64,000 bases of DNA from Paenibacillus sp. FSL K6-1330 (GCF_037976825.1 NZ_CP150269.1:331001-395000); one strand, 5' to 3'; shown: positions 17,132 to 26,482, numbered from the stretch's first letter. The notes: generated by a model from the letters alone, not told the origin. Made by a program: numbers and translations.

Positions 17132-18304
17132 TTGAATAGAGAAAAGTGGCGTCTCTTTCCAAAATCGGAAGGAGTCGCTCCTTATATTTTGTTAACAAAT
17201 TTAATGATACCCATGTACTTTCTACTCTATGAGCCATCAAGTCTACAGTGGCTTGGCTTTGTTCTGTTAGGCATATTCGTTCTATCCTTTCGACAATCCT
17301 ACTTTTATGCAAAGTGGGCCACGCCAATATTGATCGTTCAGGTGGGTATACTTTTAATTTTAGCAGCTGTATTTCACCCTATGTATACGTTTATAGGTTT
17401 TATGATAGCTGCTCCGCTGAGCAAACAAAAGCTGCCGATATTACTCTCTATAACGATCGTTTTCACTGTAGCTATGGGATTTATCGCTGTTCCTTACTTG
17501 GAGAGGATGGGCAGCCTAGTATGGATAGGGCTGGTGCCTATGTTTGGCATCTGTATTCTGCCGTATCTTATACGAACATCGACTCGATTTCAACAGAAGT
17601 CTGCGCGGTTGCGGGCAGAAACGGCTGAACGAATGGCACAGCAGGAGGAGCGCCAGCGGATTGCACGTGAACTCCATGATACATTGGGCCATACGCTGTC
17701 ATTAATCGCACTAAAAGGGGAAGTCGTTGAAAAATTGGTCAATCGCCATCCCGAGAGAGCGATAGCAGAGGCTCGTGAAATACGAGAAACGGCACGCGCA
17801 GCCTTGAAACAAATGCGTGAATTGGTTACGGAGATGAAAGTCACATACTTCGCTGACGAATATAAGCATGCTGTATCGTTATGTTCAGCTGCGGGCATAC
17901 CGCTTTTATTTCAATATCAATCGATTTCTGATCCCAGACCTTCTAATGTAGGGACGGAAGACGCATTAGTGAACAATCCGCTTCCGTTAACACCCTTGCA
18001 GGAGACGATTTTGGCGATGTGTTTTCGCGAGACGATTACCAATGTGGTACGACATAGCCGAGCAACAAGTTGCAACGTTCTTCTCGACATTCAGGAAGGG
18101 GAAGTTCGTGTATCTGTAAGTGATGACGGTATTGGGGCAGATATGGATCAATTCTATACAAGCAGTAATGGCCTCGCCGGATTGCGGCAACGGTTGGTTA
18201 TGATCGACGGGCGTATGTCGCTGTCCTCATCCTCAGGCAAGGGGACGGAAGTCACCTTACATATACCTAGGGTAATACGAAATGAAAAGGTAGGTAGTGC
18301 TTAG
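17132..18304 (+). CDS. NarL-type sensor histidine kinase (YvfT/DesK-like)
   Basis: A 390-residue membrane histidine kinase. Five hydrophobic segments fill residues 10-150. The dimerisation/phosphoacceptor domain reads RQRIARELHDTLGHTLSLI, with the phosphorylated His near residue 182. After a helical stretch, FRETITNVVRHSRA is the N box and DDGIGAD near 330 and GLAGLRQRL the G boxes of the ATPase domain. The start is TTG 17132 immediately after the permease stop; no better start is seen. With the adjacent regulator it probably senses an antimicrobial or membrane state and induces the transporter. Confidence 0.9.
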   Translation: MNREKWRLFPKSEGVAPYILLTNLMIPMYFLLYEPSSLQWLGFVLLGIFVLSFRQSYFYAKWATPILIVQVGILLILAAVFHPMYTFIGFMIAAPLSKQKLPILLSITIVFTVAMGFIAVPYLERMGSLVWIGLVPMFGICILPYLIRTSTRFQQKSARLRAETAERMAQQEERQRIARELHDTLGHTLSLIALKGEVVEKLVNRHPERAIAEAREIRETARAALKQMRELVTEMKVTYFADEYKHAVSLCSAAGIPLLFQYQSISDPRPSNVGTEDALVNNPLPLTPLQETILAMCFRETITNVVRHSRATSCNVLLDIQEGEVRVSVSDDGIGADMDQFYTSSNGLAGLRQRLVMIDGRMSLSSSSGKGTEVTLHIPRVIRNEKVGSA

Positions 18305-18910
18305 ATGATTCGTATTGTTTTGGCAGAAGATCAAAAGTTATTAAGGGGAGCACTGGCAACTTTACTCTCGTTAGAAGATGATATTGAAGTAGTCGGACAA
18401 GCTGAAAATGGGGAAGAAGTGATGTCCATGATTCAGCAATATGAACCCGATGTAGCTGTTTTGGATATTGAGATGCCACTAAAAACGGGGTTAGATATTG
18501 CGGAATTGGTTCAAAAAAATAAGTTAGCTGTTCGTGTCATCATCTTGACGACATTCGCGCGTCCTGGATATTTCCAGCGGGCTATGCAGGCAGGAGTTTA
18601 TGGATATCTTCTCAAAGATACGGGCAGCGAGGAATTGGCTGATGCGATTCGTCGGGTCTATGATGGGAAACGTGTCATCAATTCAGAATTGTCGCTCGCG
18701 GTATGGGATGATCCATGTCCATTATCACCCAGGGAGCGTGAAGTCATGAAGTTGGCTGCCCAAGGCTTAGTTCTTCAAGATATTGGAGCACAGCTGTTTC
18801 TATCCTATGGAACGGTACGGAACTATATGTCAGAAGCGATTGGGAAGCTCGGGGCGAATACACGGATCGAGGCGATAGATATCGCACGTAGCAAGGGATG
18901 GTTGGATTAA
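18305..18910 (+). CDS. NarL/LuxR-family response regulator (YvfU-like)
   Basis: A 201-residue regulator. The receiver domain has the acidic pair near residues 8-9 (LAEDQ), the phospho-acceptor Asp at residue 54 (VAVLDIEMP), Thr in IILTTF and Lys in LLKDTG. The C-terminal LuxR-type helix-turn-helix is CPLSPREREVMKLAAQGLVLQDIGAQLFLSYGTVRNYMSEAIGKLG. The ATG directly follows the kinase stop codon, so translation is coupled. It should bind the promoter ahead of the ABC genes. Just after its stop lies a short remnant of a sensor-domain gene with a terminator. Confidence 0.93.
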   Translation: MIRIVLAEDQKLLRGALATLLSLEDDIEVVGQAENGEEVMSMIQQYEPDVAVLDIEMPLKTGLDIAELVQKNKLAVRVIILTTFARPGYFQRAMQAGVYGYLLKDTGSEELADAIRRVYDGKRVINSELSLAVWDDPCPLSPREREVMKLAAQGLVLQDIGAQLFLSYGTVRNYMSEAIGKLGANTRIEAIDIARSKGWLD

Positions 18911-18935
18911 GGAGAGCTCCGAGGTATGGAGGTAA

Positions 18936-19016
18936 GCGGATCACCCCTCTCAAGAGATGATGCAGCCAGCCCATAGAGAGCTTTAGAAGCTCTCTTTTTT
19001 ATGATCCGCTACTTAG
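18936..19016 (+). pseudogene. 3' remnant of a sensor-domain gene, with terminator (direct repeat A)
   Basis: ADHPSQEMMQPAHREL-stop is encoded here, matching EDHPTQGMMQPAQREL at the end of the sensor-domain gene at 24258-25052. The DNA match covers about 80 bases, including the AGAGAGCTT-TAG-AAGCTCTCT hairpin and T6. Only the tail of the gene is present. The two copies enclose a 6-kb segment. Confidence 0.75.
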
Positions 19017-19043
19017 CATACCGTAACCTAATCAATACATTCC

Positions 19044-19087
19044 GGCGAATTGTGGTTTTACACAGCCACGGCTCGCCTCCATACATA
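19044..19087 (+). repeat. ssrA-end scar, copy 4 (hairpin type)
   Basis: GGCGAATTGTGG ... CAGCCACGGC then TCGCCTCCATACATA; shares 14-15 terminal bases with the ssrA end and the hairpin with copies 3 and 5. Confidence 0.7.
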
Positions 19088-19091
19088 CCAT

Positions 19092-19123
19092 AAAAAGGCG
19101 ACCGTGATCGGTCGCTTTTTTGC
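19092..19123. terminator. Terminator after scar copy 4
   Basis: AAAAAGGCGACC-GTGATC-GGTCGCTTTTTT. A close relative lies at 40402-40436. Confidence 0.8.
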
Positions 19124-19393
19124 ATTTCCTGGACATGCAGCTTTAAGATAATGTCACATACTCTTATAGACAATCATTTTTTATATGTGACTGACGATGA
19201 AATTTCTAATCTCTAACCGCTGGAACTTCCGGTCAGTGACGACGCCTTTGAAGCCAGCCAGCAAATTTCGTAGAGACTAGTATGACATCCTCTTCTTTTT
19301 TATATGACTATTCCAATGAATCTTACTAATGAAGTATTCCTTCTACTTTTGATGTACAATTGGAATATATTATTAAAAAGGGGAGATAATCCT

Positions 19394-20653
19394 ATGGATC
19401 TACTCAAAGGGCAAAAGATAGAAATTACAAAAGGTAGAAAGTTAACTGCCCTTAGTTTTCAATTTGGTTGGACGAAGAAGGAAGCGACGATGAGCATCGA
19501 TGCAGCATGTTTTCTTTTATCGGAGAAGAATCGATGCGAGCGGGATGAGGATTTTATTTTTTACGGGAATCCCTTTGATCTTTATGGTGCAGTTTCACAT
19601 AGTGCAACTACTCAAGGGGACCAAGAGACTATTGAGCTGCATCTATCGAAACTGCCGAAAAGCGTTGCAAAAGTAGCCCTTTCTGTGACTATTCATGCTG
19701 GGGACGAGCATGGGCTTACGATAAGTGATGCGTCAGACTTTTATTTACGGCTTGTAGATACGATTACGGGAGAAGAATTATTTCGTTTTGAATATGGGAA
19801 TGATCTGTCAAAGGAAACAGCGATTGTCGTGGGTGAGTTGTACCGATATAACGAGGAATGGAAGTTTAATGCCATTGGCAGTGGATTCTATGGGGGGTTG
19901 GCTGCGCTTTGCACGAATTATGGGCTTGTGGTCGAGCAGGCGGAAGAGATTGTCGAAGCTGTAGCAGTCGCGGAAGAGATCGTATTGTCTAAAATAGATT
20001 TGCGTAAGAACATTGTGGCGTACACGTTGGAAAAGAAGAAAATGACCCATCTATTGGCTAGAGTAGGCATCGTGCTAGATATTACAGGATCTATGCGGAC
20101 CTTGTATAAGAATGGGACGGTCCAAGAAGTTGTTGAGCGTATATTGGCGGTAGCTAGCAAATTTGATGACAATGCTGCTTTGGATGTGTGGGTTTATGAT
20201 CATGAATTCAGTCGATTACCCACTGTGACGGAGCGAGACTTCATTTCCTATGTAAATACTCAAATTTTAAATAATTCGAATATCCATAAGTATGGTCGCA
20301 ATAATGAGCCTCGAGTTATGGAGGATGTTATTAAGAAATATACCATCGAAGAGGAATCAAGCCTGCCTGTATTCATTATCTTTATCAATGATGGAGGCGT
20401 AGTGAAGCCGACTAAAAAAGTGATCGTAGACTCTGCGACTCTTCCAATATTTTGGCAGTTCGTGGGGATAGGAGATTCTGATTTTGAAGTACTAAAACAA
20501 CTGGATACGATGGAAGGGCGGATTGTCGATAATGCAAATTTCATTCATTTGAAAGATATTTCGGCGGTATCCGATGAAGTGTTGTATGACCAACTCCTGA
20601 ATGAATTTCCGAAGTGGATCAAGGATGCGACAGAGAAAAAGATTATTCGATGA
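19394..20653 (+). CDS. TerD domain fused to vWA domain (TerF-like)
   Basis: A 419-residue protein. Residues about 1-185 are a TerD-like calcium-binding domain (GQKIEITKGRKLTALSFQFGW, then DFIFYGNP and the DNLSGEGxGDDE-like segment in degenerate form). Residues about 220-410 are a von Willebrand A domain with MIDAS-type VLDITGSM near 225 and FIIFINDGG near 330. Such TerD-vWA proteins belong to the tellurite/stress-response family and occur both in stress and in defence-linked gene sets. Here it stands alone, with no other ter genes. ATG 19394 follows AAAAGGGGAGATAATCCT; the frame is open upstream to 19304 without support. Confidence 0.88.
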   Translation: MDLLKGQKIEITKGRKLTALSFQFGWTKKEATMSIDAACFLLSEKNRCERDEDFIFYGNPFDLYGAVSHSATTQGDQETIELHLSKLPKSVAKVALSVTIHAGDEHGLTISDASDFYLRLVDTITGEELFRFEYGNDLSKETAIVVGELYRYNEEWKFNAIGSGFYGGLAALCTNYGLVVEQAEEIVEAVAVAEEIVLSKIDLRKNIVAYTLEKKKMTHLLARVGIVLDITGSMRTLYKNGTVQEVVERILAVASKFDDNAALDVWVYDHEFSRLPTVTERDFISYVNTQILNNSNIHKYGRNNEPRVMEDVIKKYTIEEESSLPVFIIFINDGGVVKPTKKVIVDSATLPIFWQFVGIGDSDFEVLKQLDTMEGRIVDNANFIHLKDISAVSDEVLYDQLLNEFPKWIKDATEKKIIR

Positions 20654-20783
20654 TCATGCAGCCTTTTTACATTGCCATTCTGCTAGCGGGAAACAATGGT
20701 TAAGTCTTGGCTATGTTATTTAGGAGCAGACAAGCAGACAGGTTGACTACTCAACTTCCTCAAACGATTTCAGCATCACATTC

Positions 20784-20816
20784 CGCGAATTGTTGGTTTT
20801 GCACAGCCACGGTTCG
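20784..20816 (+). repeat. ssrA-related scar, copy 5 (hairpin type, acceptor end missing)
   Basis: GCGAATTGTTGGTTTTGCACAGCCACGGTTCG matches copies 3 and 4, but the GCCTCCATACAT end is replaced directly by the terminator. Confidence 0.6.
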
Positions 20817-20817
20817 T

Positions 20818-20848
20818 AAACACCATCCGCATGAGGATGGTGTTTTTG
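20818..20848. terminator. Terminator after scar copy 5
   Basis: AACACCATCC-GCATGA-GGATGGTGTTTTT, identical to the hairpin after the partial ssrA copy at 6480. Confidence 0.8.
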
Positions 20849-20861
20849 CATTTTTTTATTT

Positions 20862-21090
20862 TGAAATCATGATGCAATGATCTTCAATGATCGTGGCCGC
20901 TTGTTGACGATCAAATCGATGATTAACCATATTACCTTGAAATCCTCGGCTTTCTCGGTATCCATCTTGAAGCTCAGACCACTATATCGCAGGAATATAA
21001 CCAGTGTTGTAAAAGCAGTTCTTTTATTTGCGTTGTGGAATTGAAATTCAACATATCTAATCAACGCTAAAGCCATTTTCTTTGAAATTC
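20862..21090 (-). pseudogene. Remnant of a Doc-like (Fic fold) toxin gene
   Basis: Minus strand encodes MALALIRYVEFQFHNANKRTAFTTLVIFLRY..., the Doc active-site region. In Doc the motif is HxFx(D/N)ANKR; here the histidine position is Phe. After KMDTEKAEDF the protein continues only in another frame (NMVNHRFDRQQAATIIEDH), so there is a frameshift. The N-terminal half is missing. Together with 7025-7190 this gives two broken relatives of one toxin gene, both near ssrA-type scars. Confidence 0.7.
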
Positions 21091-21120
21091 TAAATATACA
21101 TAGTCGCGGAATGCCGGGAA

Positions 21121-21258
21121 TGTCTCTTCCAGAAGCGCTACCGTCCACAGCCCGTACGGCGCCACTATATCCCGAAGAAAGACGGTCGCAAGCGCCCGCT
21201 CGGCATTCCGTCGATCCAAGACCGAGTTGTACAGATGGCGTTAAAACTGGTGATGGAA
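21121..21258 (+). pseudogene. Fragment of group II intron reverse transcriptase (LtrA)
   Basis: [20 protein letters not shown] followed by [20 protein letters not shown] is encoded in one frame, the hallmark of the RT-0/RT-1 region of LtrA-type intron proteins. Sequence before and after is unrelated, so about 45 codons remain of some 400-600. Confidence 0.85.
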
Positions 21259-21382
21259 CCGAATACTCTACCGGGATTATGCGGTGCATACTCCTGTGCT
21301 ATAATTAGATATAGCGCAGTTTCATTCAGAGAAATCACATTTCTATACATAAATCTATTGGCAAGGGGTGCATTGACCAACC

Positions 21383-22687
21383 ATGCACGATTATTTGCAC
21401 CACAAGTTGATTATTATCGGCGCAGGCGCATCAGGACTCATGGCCGCCGTTACTGCGCGGGATTTGGGTATTGATACCGCCATTCTGGAGGGTAACGACC
21501 GGATTGGGAAAAAAATCTCAATGACAGGCGACGGTCGTTGCAATATTACGAACGATTCCACTACGACGGGTACGGACGACGAAGCGGTGGTCTTATCGCG
21601 CAAGTATCACAGCAGTCAGGCTAAATTTCCGTTGCCTGTGCTGCAGCAATTCGGCATCCGTCAGACCATTGATTTCTTTCACGTGCTCGGGCTGCCGCTT
21701 ACAAAATTGAAAGAGGGCTTAATGTACCCGATGTCGCTACAGGCTGCATCTGTAGTGGATATTTTCGAGCTTGCTCTAGAGGAGCGGAACATTCCGGTAT
21801 ACCTTAACAACAAAGTGCTGGATGTCACCGTATCGGCAGATCATCCACGATTTAAGATTACATGCCGAACTGAAACAGAGGAGCAGGTTGTTTATACCAG
21901 CGAATACCTGTTTCTTTGTACGGGCAGTCTTACCGGCCAGAATGCGGGGACGGATGGGTCTGGGTATACACTTGCCCAGCGAATGGGGCACTCCTTGGTA
22001 GAGCCTGTTCCGGCCATCGTGCAATTGAAGGTGAAGTATCCCTATCAGAAGGCGCTATCGGGCATCAAGCTCCAGGGACGAGCCCACCTCCTTGTAAATG
22101 GTAAAATCGTTCGCAGCGAAGTCGGCGAAATTCATTTCACCGACTACGGTTTCTCCGGCCCTCCGATCCTGCAGCTCGGGCGGAAGGCAGCCATACATCT
22201 CGCGAAAGGGGACTCCGTTACCCTATCCGTAGATTTGATGCCGAACCGCACGGAGGAAGAGGTTATCGAATTTCTGGAGACGAACTGGGGAACGTTCGCG
22301 CATCGGACGGTCGCGGAGTCCTTCGTCGGTTTTTTACACAAGAAACTGGTCTCCGTCCTGCTGAAGGAAGCGAAAATTGATCAAGAGCCGAACCTGCTTT
22401 GCCAAGATCTTTCGTTGAAAACCAAAAAGATCTTTTATAAGTTATTGAAGTGTTGGGAGTTTAAAGTAACCGAAACCCAAAGCTTTGAGTACGCACAAGC
22501 GACAGCCGGCGGCGTCGCTACGAAAGAGCTCGTCGAAGATACGCTGGAATCCAAACTCGTGCCTGGGCTCTATTTGGCCGGCGAGGTGATGGATGTCGAC
22601 GGGGACTTTGGGGGTTACAACCTGCAATGGGCCTGGAGCTCCGGTTATGCGGCCGCGATGGCGTTAGGGAAACGCATTTTTAGATGA
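21383..22687 (+). CDS. HI0933/YhiN-like FAD-dependent oxidoreductase, copy 1
   Basis: A 434-residue flavoprotein of the HI0933 (BaiN/YhiN) family. The N-terminal dinucleotide-binding motif is [17 protein letters not shown] near residue 10, followed by the family mark [16 protein letters not shown] near 46. The C-terminal FAD-contacting block is [30 protein letters not shown]. Members are probable reductases or oxidases with mostly unknown substrates. The ATG is preceded at some distance by AAGGGGTG. Its TGA overlaps the ATG of a second, similar gene by four bases, giving a tandem pair. Confidence 0.9.
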   Translation: MHDYLHHKLIIIGAGASGLMAAVTARDLGIDTAILEGNDRIGKKISMTGDGRCNITNDSTTTGTDDEAVVLSRKYHSSQAKFPLPVLQQFGIRQTIDFFHVLGLPLTKLKEGLMYPMSLQAASVVDIFELALEERNIPVYLNNKVLDVTVSADHPRFKITCRTETEEQVVYTSEYLFLCTGSLTGQNAGTDGSGYTLAQRMGHSLVEPVPAIVQLKVKYPYQKALSGIKLQGRAHLLVNGKIVRSEVGEIHFTDYGFSGPPILQLGRKAAIHLAKGDSVTLSVDLMPNRTEEEVIEFLETNWGTFAHRTVAESFVGFLHKKLVSVLLKEAKIDQEPNLLCQDLSLKTKKIFYKLLKCWEFKVTETQSFEYAQATAGGVATKELVEDTLESKLVPGLYLAGEVMDVDGDFGGYNLQWAWSSGYAAAMALGKRIFR

Positions 22688-24045
22688 AGCCATTAGAAAA
22701 AGGAATGAATTCAACACCTATGTATAAGTCGAAATCTACTATGCACCACAAGCTGTTCATTATCGGTGCAGGCGCTTCAGGTCTTATGGCCGCCGTTACT
22801 GCGCGAGACCGAGGGATCGATACTGCGATCATTGAAAGCAACGACCGGGTCGGAAAGAAGGTACTAACGACCGGTAATGGGCGTTGTAACATTACGAACA
22901 AATCCACGGCGACAGGTACGGACGAAGCGGTCAATTTATCCAGTAAATATCACAGTAATCAAGCGGAATTTCCGCTACCTGTGCTGCAGCAATTCGGCGT
23001 TCGGCAAACTGTCGATTTCTTTAACACACTCGGCCTTCCGCTGATCGCTATTGAGAATGGCCGAATGTATCCGATGTCGCTGCAGGCTGCATCGGTGTTA
23101 GAAGTTTTCCGGATTGCACTGGAGGATCGGAATGTTCCGATATACTTCAAAACCAAAGTATTGGACGTTACCGTGTCGAAGGAACATCCGCGATTCACGA
23201 TTGTGTGCCAGACGGAAACAGAGGAAAAGGTCACATATACCAGCGATTATCTCTTCCTCTGTACGGGCGGCCTTACCGCTCCAAAGACAGGAACGGATGG
23301 CTCCGGTTACTCACTTGCCCAACGACTGGGACATACCCTGATCGATCCTGTACCCGGGATTGTTCAATTGAAGCTGGATAGCCCATATCTGAATGAACTT
23401 TCCGGAGTTAAATTCGAGGGATGGGGGAATATCATTGTAAATGGTGAAGTCATCCGCAGTGAGTATGGAGAGGTTCTGTTTACGAAATATGGCGCTTCTG
23501 GCCCGCCGATTCTCCAGTTAAGCCGAAAGGCTGCATATCAACTCGCAAGAGGAGAAACGGTGACCTTATCGCTTGACTTGATGCCAGACCGAACAGAGGA
23601 AGAGGTCGTCGATTTTCTGGATACGCATTGGGGAATGTTCGGACACCGGACGGTGGCTGCTTCCCTAATCGGGATTTTAAACAAGAAGCTGATCCCCATC
23701 CTCTTGAAAGAGGCGGGAATCGATCAGGACCAGAACCTGCTGTGTCAGGATCTATCGTGGAAAACCAGGAAAGCCTTGTGTCGCCTCATGAAGCATTGGG
23801 ATTTCATCGTGACCGATACCAATGGTTTCCCGAATGCCCAAACGACAGCCGGCGGCATCGATACGACAGAGTTAAGAGAAGGAACGCTAGAATCGAAGCT
23901 CGTGCCTGGGCTCTATTTGGCCGGCGAGGTGATGGATGTGGATGGGGATTGCGGTGGCTATAACCTGCAATGGGCCTGGAGCTCCGGCTATTCCGCCGCG
24001 GTGGCACTTGCTGATCAACTTAGAGGCATCATGGAAAAAGATTGA
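22684..24045 (+). CDS. HI0933/YhiN-like FAD-dependent oxidoreductase, copy 2
   Basis: A 453-residue paralogue of the preceding protein, about two-thirds identical along its length by eye. It has [33 protein letters not shown] and [30 protein letters not shown]. The ATG at 22684 overlaps the upstream stop (ATGA), indicating coupled translation; ATG 22741 would match copy 1 better (MHHKLFIIGAG) and could be the true start. The FGG of copy 1 is CGG here, the more usual family form. Likely born by local duplication followed by divergence. Confidence 0.9.
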   Translation: MKPLEKGMNSTPMYKSKSTMHHKLFIIGAGASGLMAAVTARDRGIDTAIIESNDRVGKKVLTTGNGRCNITNKSTATGTDEAVNLSSKYHSNQAEFPLPVLQQFGVRQTVDFFNTLGLPLIAIENGRMYPMSLQAASVLEVFRIALEDRNVPIYFKTKVLDVTVSKEHPRFTIVCQTETEEKVTYTSDYLFLCTGGLTAPKTGTDGSGYSLAQRLGHTLIDPVPGIVQLKLDSPYLNELSGVKFEGWGNIIVNGEVIRSEYGEVLFTKYGASGPPILQLSRKAAYQLARGETVTLSLDLMPDRTEEEVVDFLDTHWGMFGHRTVAASLIGILNKKLIPILLKEAGIDQDQNLLCQDLSWKTRKALCRLMKHWDFIVTDTNGFPNAQTTAGGIDTTELREGTLESKLVPGLYLAGEVMDVDGDCGGYNLQWAWSSGYSAAVALADQLRGIMEKD

Positions 24046-24257
24046 TATTATTTTTTAGAATATGCTAGAAGTGGTTGAGCATTTAAATGCGCAATATATA
24101 GAAGGTTAAGGTAGAGGGCACCTAAATCTGAGCCGGGCCAGTCCCTAGTCTAAAGTCTAGGTTCAGATACCCCCTAAGACGGTTATGTCAGCCCAATAAA
24201 GCGGATATAATGGATTTATTACTCGGAGCGTGACTTAGCCATAAGGGGTGTTTGAAT

Positions 24258-25052
24258 ATGAAGGCAACAGAAGCGGCTGCAACGTCGCGGGCAGGCAAGG
24301 TGAATTGGGTGCTTTTTAATCCAAAAACCTATGCAACGATTCTCTATTTCTTACTATCTCTCCCGTTAGGGATTATTTATTTTACAGTAGCGATAACGGG
24401 ACTTACACTATCCATCGGTTTGACTCCAATATTTATCGGAATACCGCTGTTTTTTGGAATAGCTAAGTTGTTGAATGGGATTGTGAATTTTGAACAAAGC
24501 ATGATTAGACAAATTTTAGGATTACCTACTCCTTCTGTATCGTATACCTACAATCGACAATCTGAAGTTGGGGAGAACTGGTTGAAGCGAATGGTGAGAG
24601 ACTTTGAGGGTGGGTTATTCATTCGAAATCTGCTGCTTGTATTATTAAGATTTGTAACAGGCATTGTATTCTTTGTTATTATGGTAACGGCGATTTCACT
24701 AGGACTCGGATTAATTGCTCTTCCAGTCGTCCATATCATTTTGATGAATGAAATGCAGCTTGATATTTTAGAGAATAGCGTGTTTAGTTATTTTCATATA
24801 GATTGGACTTATAATCAGCAATATTTGCTGTACGTAGGCATTGGCCTTATCCTTTTCTGGGTCGCGCTGCGCGTCGTGAATGGGCTCATGCAAATTCTTC
24901 GTAGAATCATGTATGTGGATGAGCCCTATCAGCAGCCGTCAGTGCCGCCAATGGAAGCACACATACATGCGCCCGTTCAGTCGCAATATTACGAGTACCC
25001 AGAGGATCACCCCACTCAAGGGATGATGCAGCCAGCCCAAAGAGAGCTTTAG
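24258..25052 (+). CDS. Membrane sensor-domain protein
   Basis: A 264-residue membrane protein resembling the putative sensor domain family (PF13796 type). Four main hydrophobic segments: about 25-65 as a long hairpin (ATILYFLLSLPLGIIYFTVAI then LSIGLTPIFIGIPLFFGIAKL), about 120-160 and about 190-215, then a Pro/Gln-rich cytoplasmic tail. Such domains usually sit at the N terminus of histidine kinases; here it is free-standing. ATAAGGGGTG seven bases before ATG 24258 supports the start, and TATAAT at 24207-24212 is a possible -10. Its 3' end and terminator are repeated downstream of the response regulator gene at 18.9 kb, linking it to that two-component operon. Confidence 0.8.
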   Translation: MKATEAAATSRAGKVNWVLFNPKTYATILYFLLSLPLGIIYFTVAITGLTLSIGLTPIFIGIPLFFGIAKLLNGIVNFEQSMIRQILGLPTPSVSYTYNRQSEVGENWLKRMVRDFEGGLFIRNLLLVLLRFVTGIVFFVIMVTAISLGLGLIALPVVHIILMNEMQLDILENSVFSYFHIDWTYNQQYLLYVGIGLILFWVALRVVNGLMQILRRIMYVDEPYQQPSVPPMEAHIHAPVQSQYYEYPEDHPTQGMMQPAQREL

Positions 25053-25082
25053 AAGCTCTCTTTTTTAAACTCCACTACTTGA
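25002..25082. repeat. Direct repeat A, second copy (gene tail plus terminator)
   Basis: About 80 bases matching 18936-19016 with roughly ten differences. It contains the AGAGAGCTT-TAG-AAGCTCTCT hairpin with T6, so it also terminates the sensor-domain gene. Confidence 0.8.
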
Positions 25083-25144
25083 AGCGTGATTTATTTGGAC
25101 AACTGAAGAGCTTAGCGAAATTCGTCTGACAGGTTTAAAAGATA

Positions 25145-25181
25145 CGATGAAAAACCCGACCGTTTGAGGCCGGGCTTTTGT
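25145..25181 (+). terminator. Terminator-like hairpin before AI-2E gene
   Basis: AAAACCCGACC-GTTTGA-GGCCGGGCTTTTG, one mismatch in the stem. Confidence 0.6.
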
Positions 25182-25332
25182 CTATGCGATTGTAACAATT
25201 TTCATATATAATTGAACTGAAGTAATGTCATGCTGTCAACAGCGGTCGGAAGTCAAGTCTTTCGTATTGTGACTCTCCAGGTTCATCCGTAAATCTTTAG
25301 ATAACTAAAATATAATTAAATGAGGGAAGCGA

Positions 25333-26430
25333 ATGAATTTTTTGCGGGAGTTTTTTGCTAACAATATAGTAAGAAGAATTCTGTTCCTCTTACTTGTCGT
25401 TTTATTGCTTTATAGCTTAAGAGGTATGCTCAATTTGCTGTTATTGCTGTTTCTTGTTACCTTCGTCATGGGACGCCTAGAGCACTTTATTACGAAGAAA
25501 ATATCTAAGCTGTTTCCTATATCGTCTATTGTCGTTAATACGATATTGTATGGGGCTTTAATATTTGGGCTTGTATACGGAATTGCCAATTATGTTCCGA
25601 AGCTCATTAATCAAATTTCTGATTTATATTTTTCCATTATCAAATTCGTGAATACACCTCAGTCGGATGAAATTGCTGAGCTTGTCTCCTCCGCGCTGGG
25701 TAAGCTGGAATTAGAGCAATACGGAAGCCAGGCATTAAATTATATTCTGAAGATAGGCAAATGGGCCGAGGTTATCATTTTTGTTATTGTATTGAGCTAC
25801 TTCTACTTAATCCAGAAGAAAACAGTCAATGACTTTACAGATAAGTTGAGCAAAAGCAAAATAAGCTGGGCTTACAATGAGTTTAAATATTTTGGCAAAA
25901 AATTCACCTCTTCCTTCGGTAAAGTGATCGAGGTTCAACTGATGATCGCCTTGTTCAACACGATTCTAACGACTATCGGGTTGTCGATTTTGGGCTACCC
26001 TTACTTGTTCGCTCTAACGATTATGGTATTTTTACTAAGCCTTATCCCGGTAGTCGGTGTTGTTATTTCCTTCATTCCAATCAGTATTATCGGTTACCAG
26101 ATTGGTGGTATCTCAACCGTCATTTGGGCGATTGTCATGATTTTGCTCATCCATGCAGTTGAGACATACTTCTTAAATCCGAAGCTGTATGCTCACAAAA
26201 CGAAGCTGCCGATGTTCTACACCTTTATTGTTCTTATTTTCTCCCAGCACTTCATGGGGATCTGGGGGCTTATTATCGGGATTCCGATCTTTATGTTCCT
26301 GCTCGATATTTTTGAAGTCGATCAAAGCAACGCGGTATCATCAAAAAAAGAAGCTGTACAGCTTTCAGGAGAAAACGTAAGTCCTAGAAGTCATCATTTC
26401 CAGCACAACGAAGATAAAGAAGAATCCTGA
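25333..26430 (+). CDS. AI-2E family transporter
   Basis: A 365-residue integral membrane protein of the AI-2E (YdiK/YtvI/TqsA-like) family. Hydrophobic segments lie near 13-45, 62-85, 145-165, 205-235, 240-265, 270-295 and 305-335. FLLSLIPVVGVVISFIPISIIGY is the conserved hairpin and HAVETYFLNPKLYAHKTKLP is the typical loop before the last helices. Members export autoinducer-2, ions or small solutes; the substrate here is open. ATGAGGGAAGCG precedes the ATG. It converges with the LPMO gene across a shared bidirectional terminator. Confidence 0.9.
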   Translation: MNFLREFFANNIVRRILFLLLVVLLLYSLRGMLNLLLLLFLVTFVMGRLEHFITKKISKLFPISSIVVNTILYGALIFGLVYGIANYVPKLINQISDLYFSIIKFVNTPQSDEIAELVSSALGKLELEQYGSQALNYILKIGKWAEVIIFVIVLSYFYLIQKKTVNDFTDKLSKSKISWAYNEFKYFGKKFTSSFGKVIEVQLMIALFNTILTTIGLSILGYPYLFALTIMVFLLSLIPVVGVVISFIPISIIGYQIGGISTVIWAIVMILLIHAVETYFLNPKLYAHKTKLPMFYTFIVLIFSQHFMGIWGLIIGIPIFMFLLDIFEVDQSNAVSSKKEAVQLSGENVSPRSHHFQHNEDKEES

Positions 26431-26482
26431 CCTCGGAGTCCTCCATGCGGATATTAGCTGGATGGGATAAATATAAGATAAG

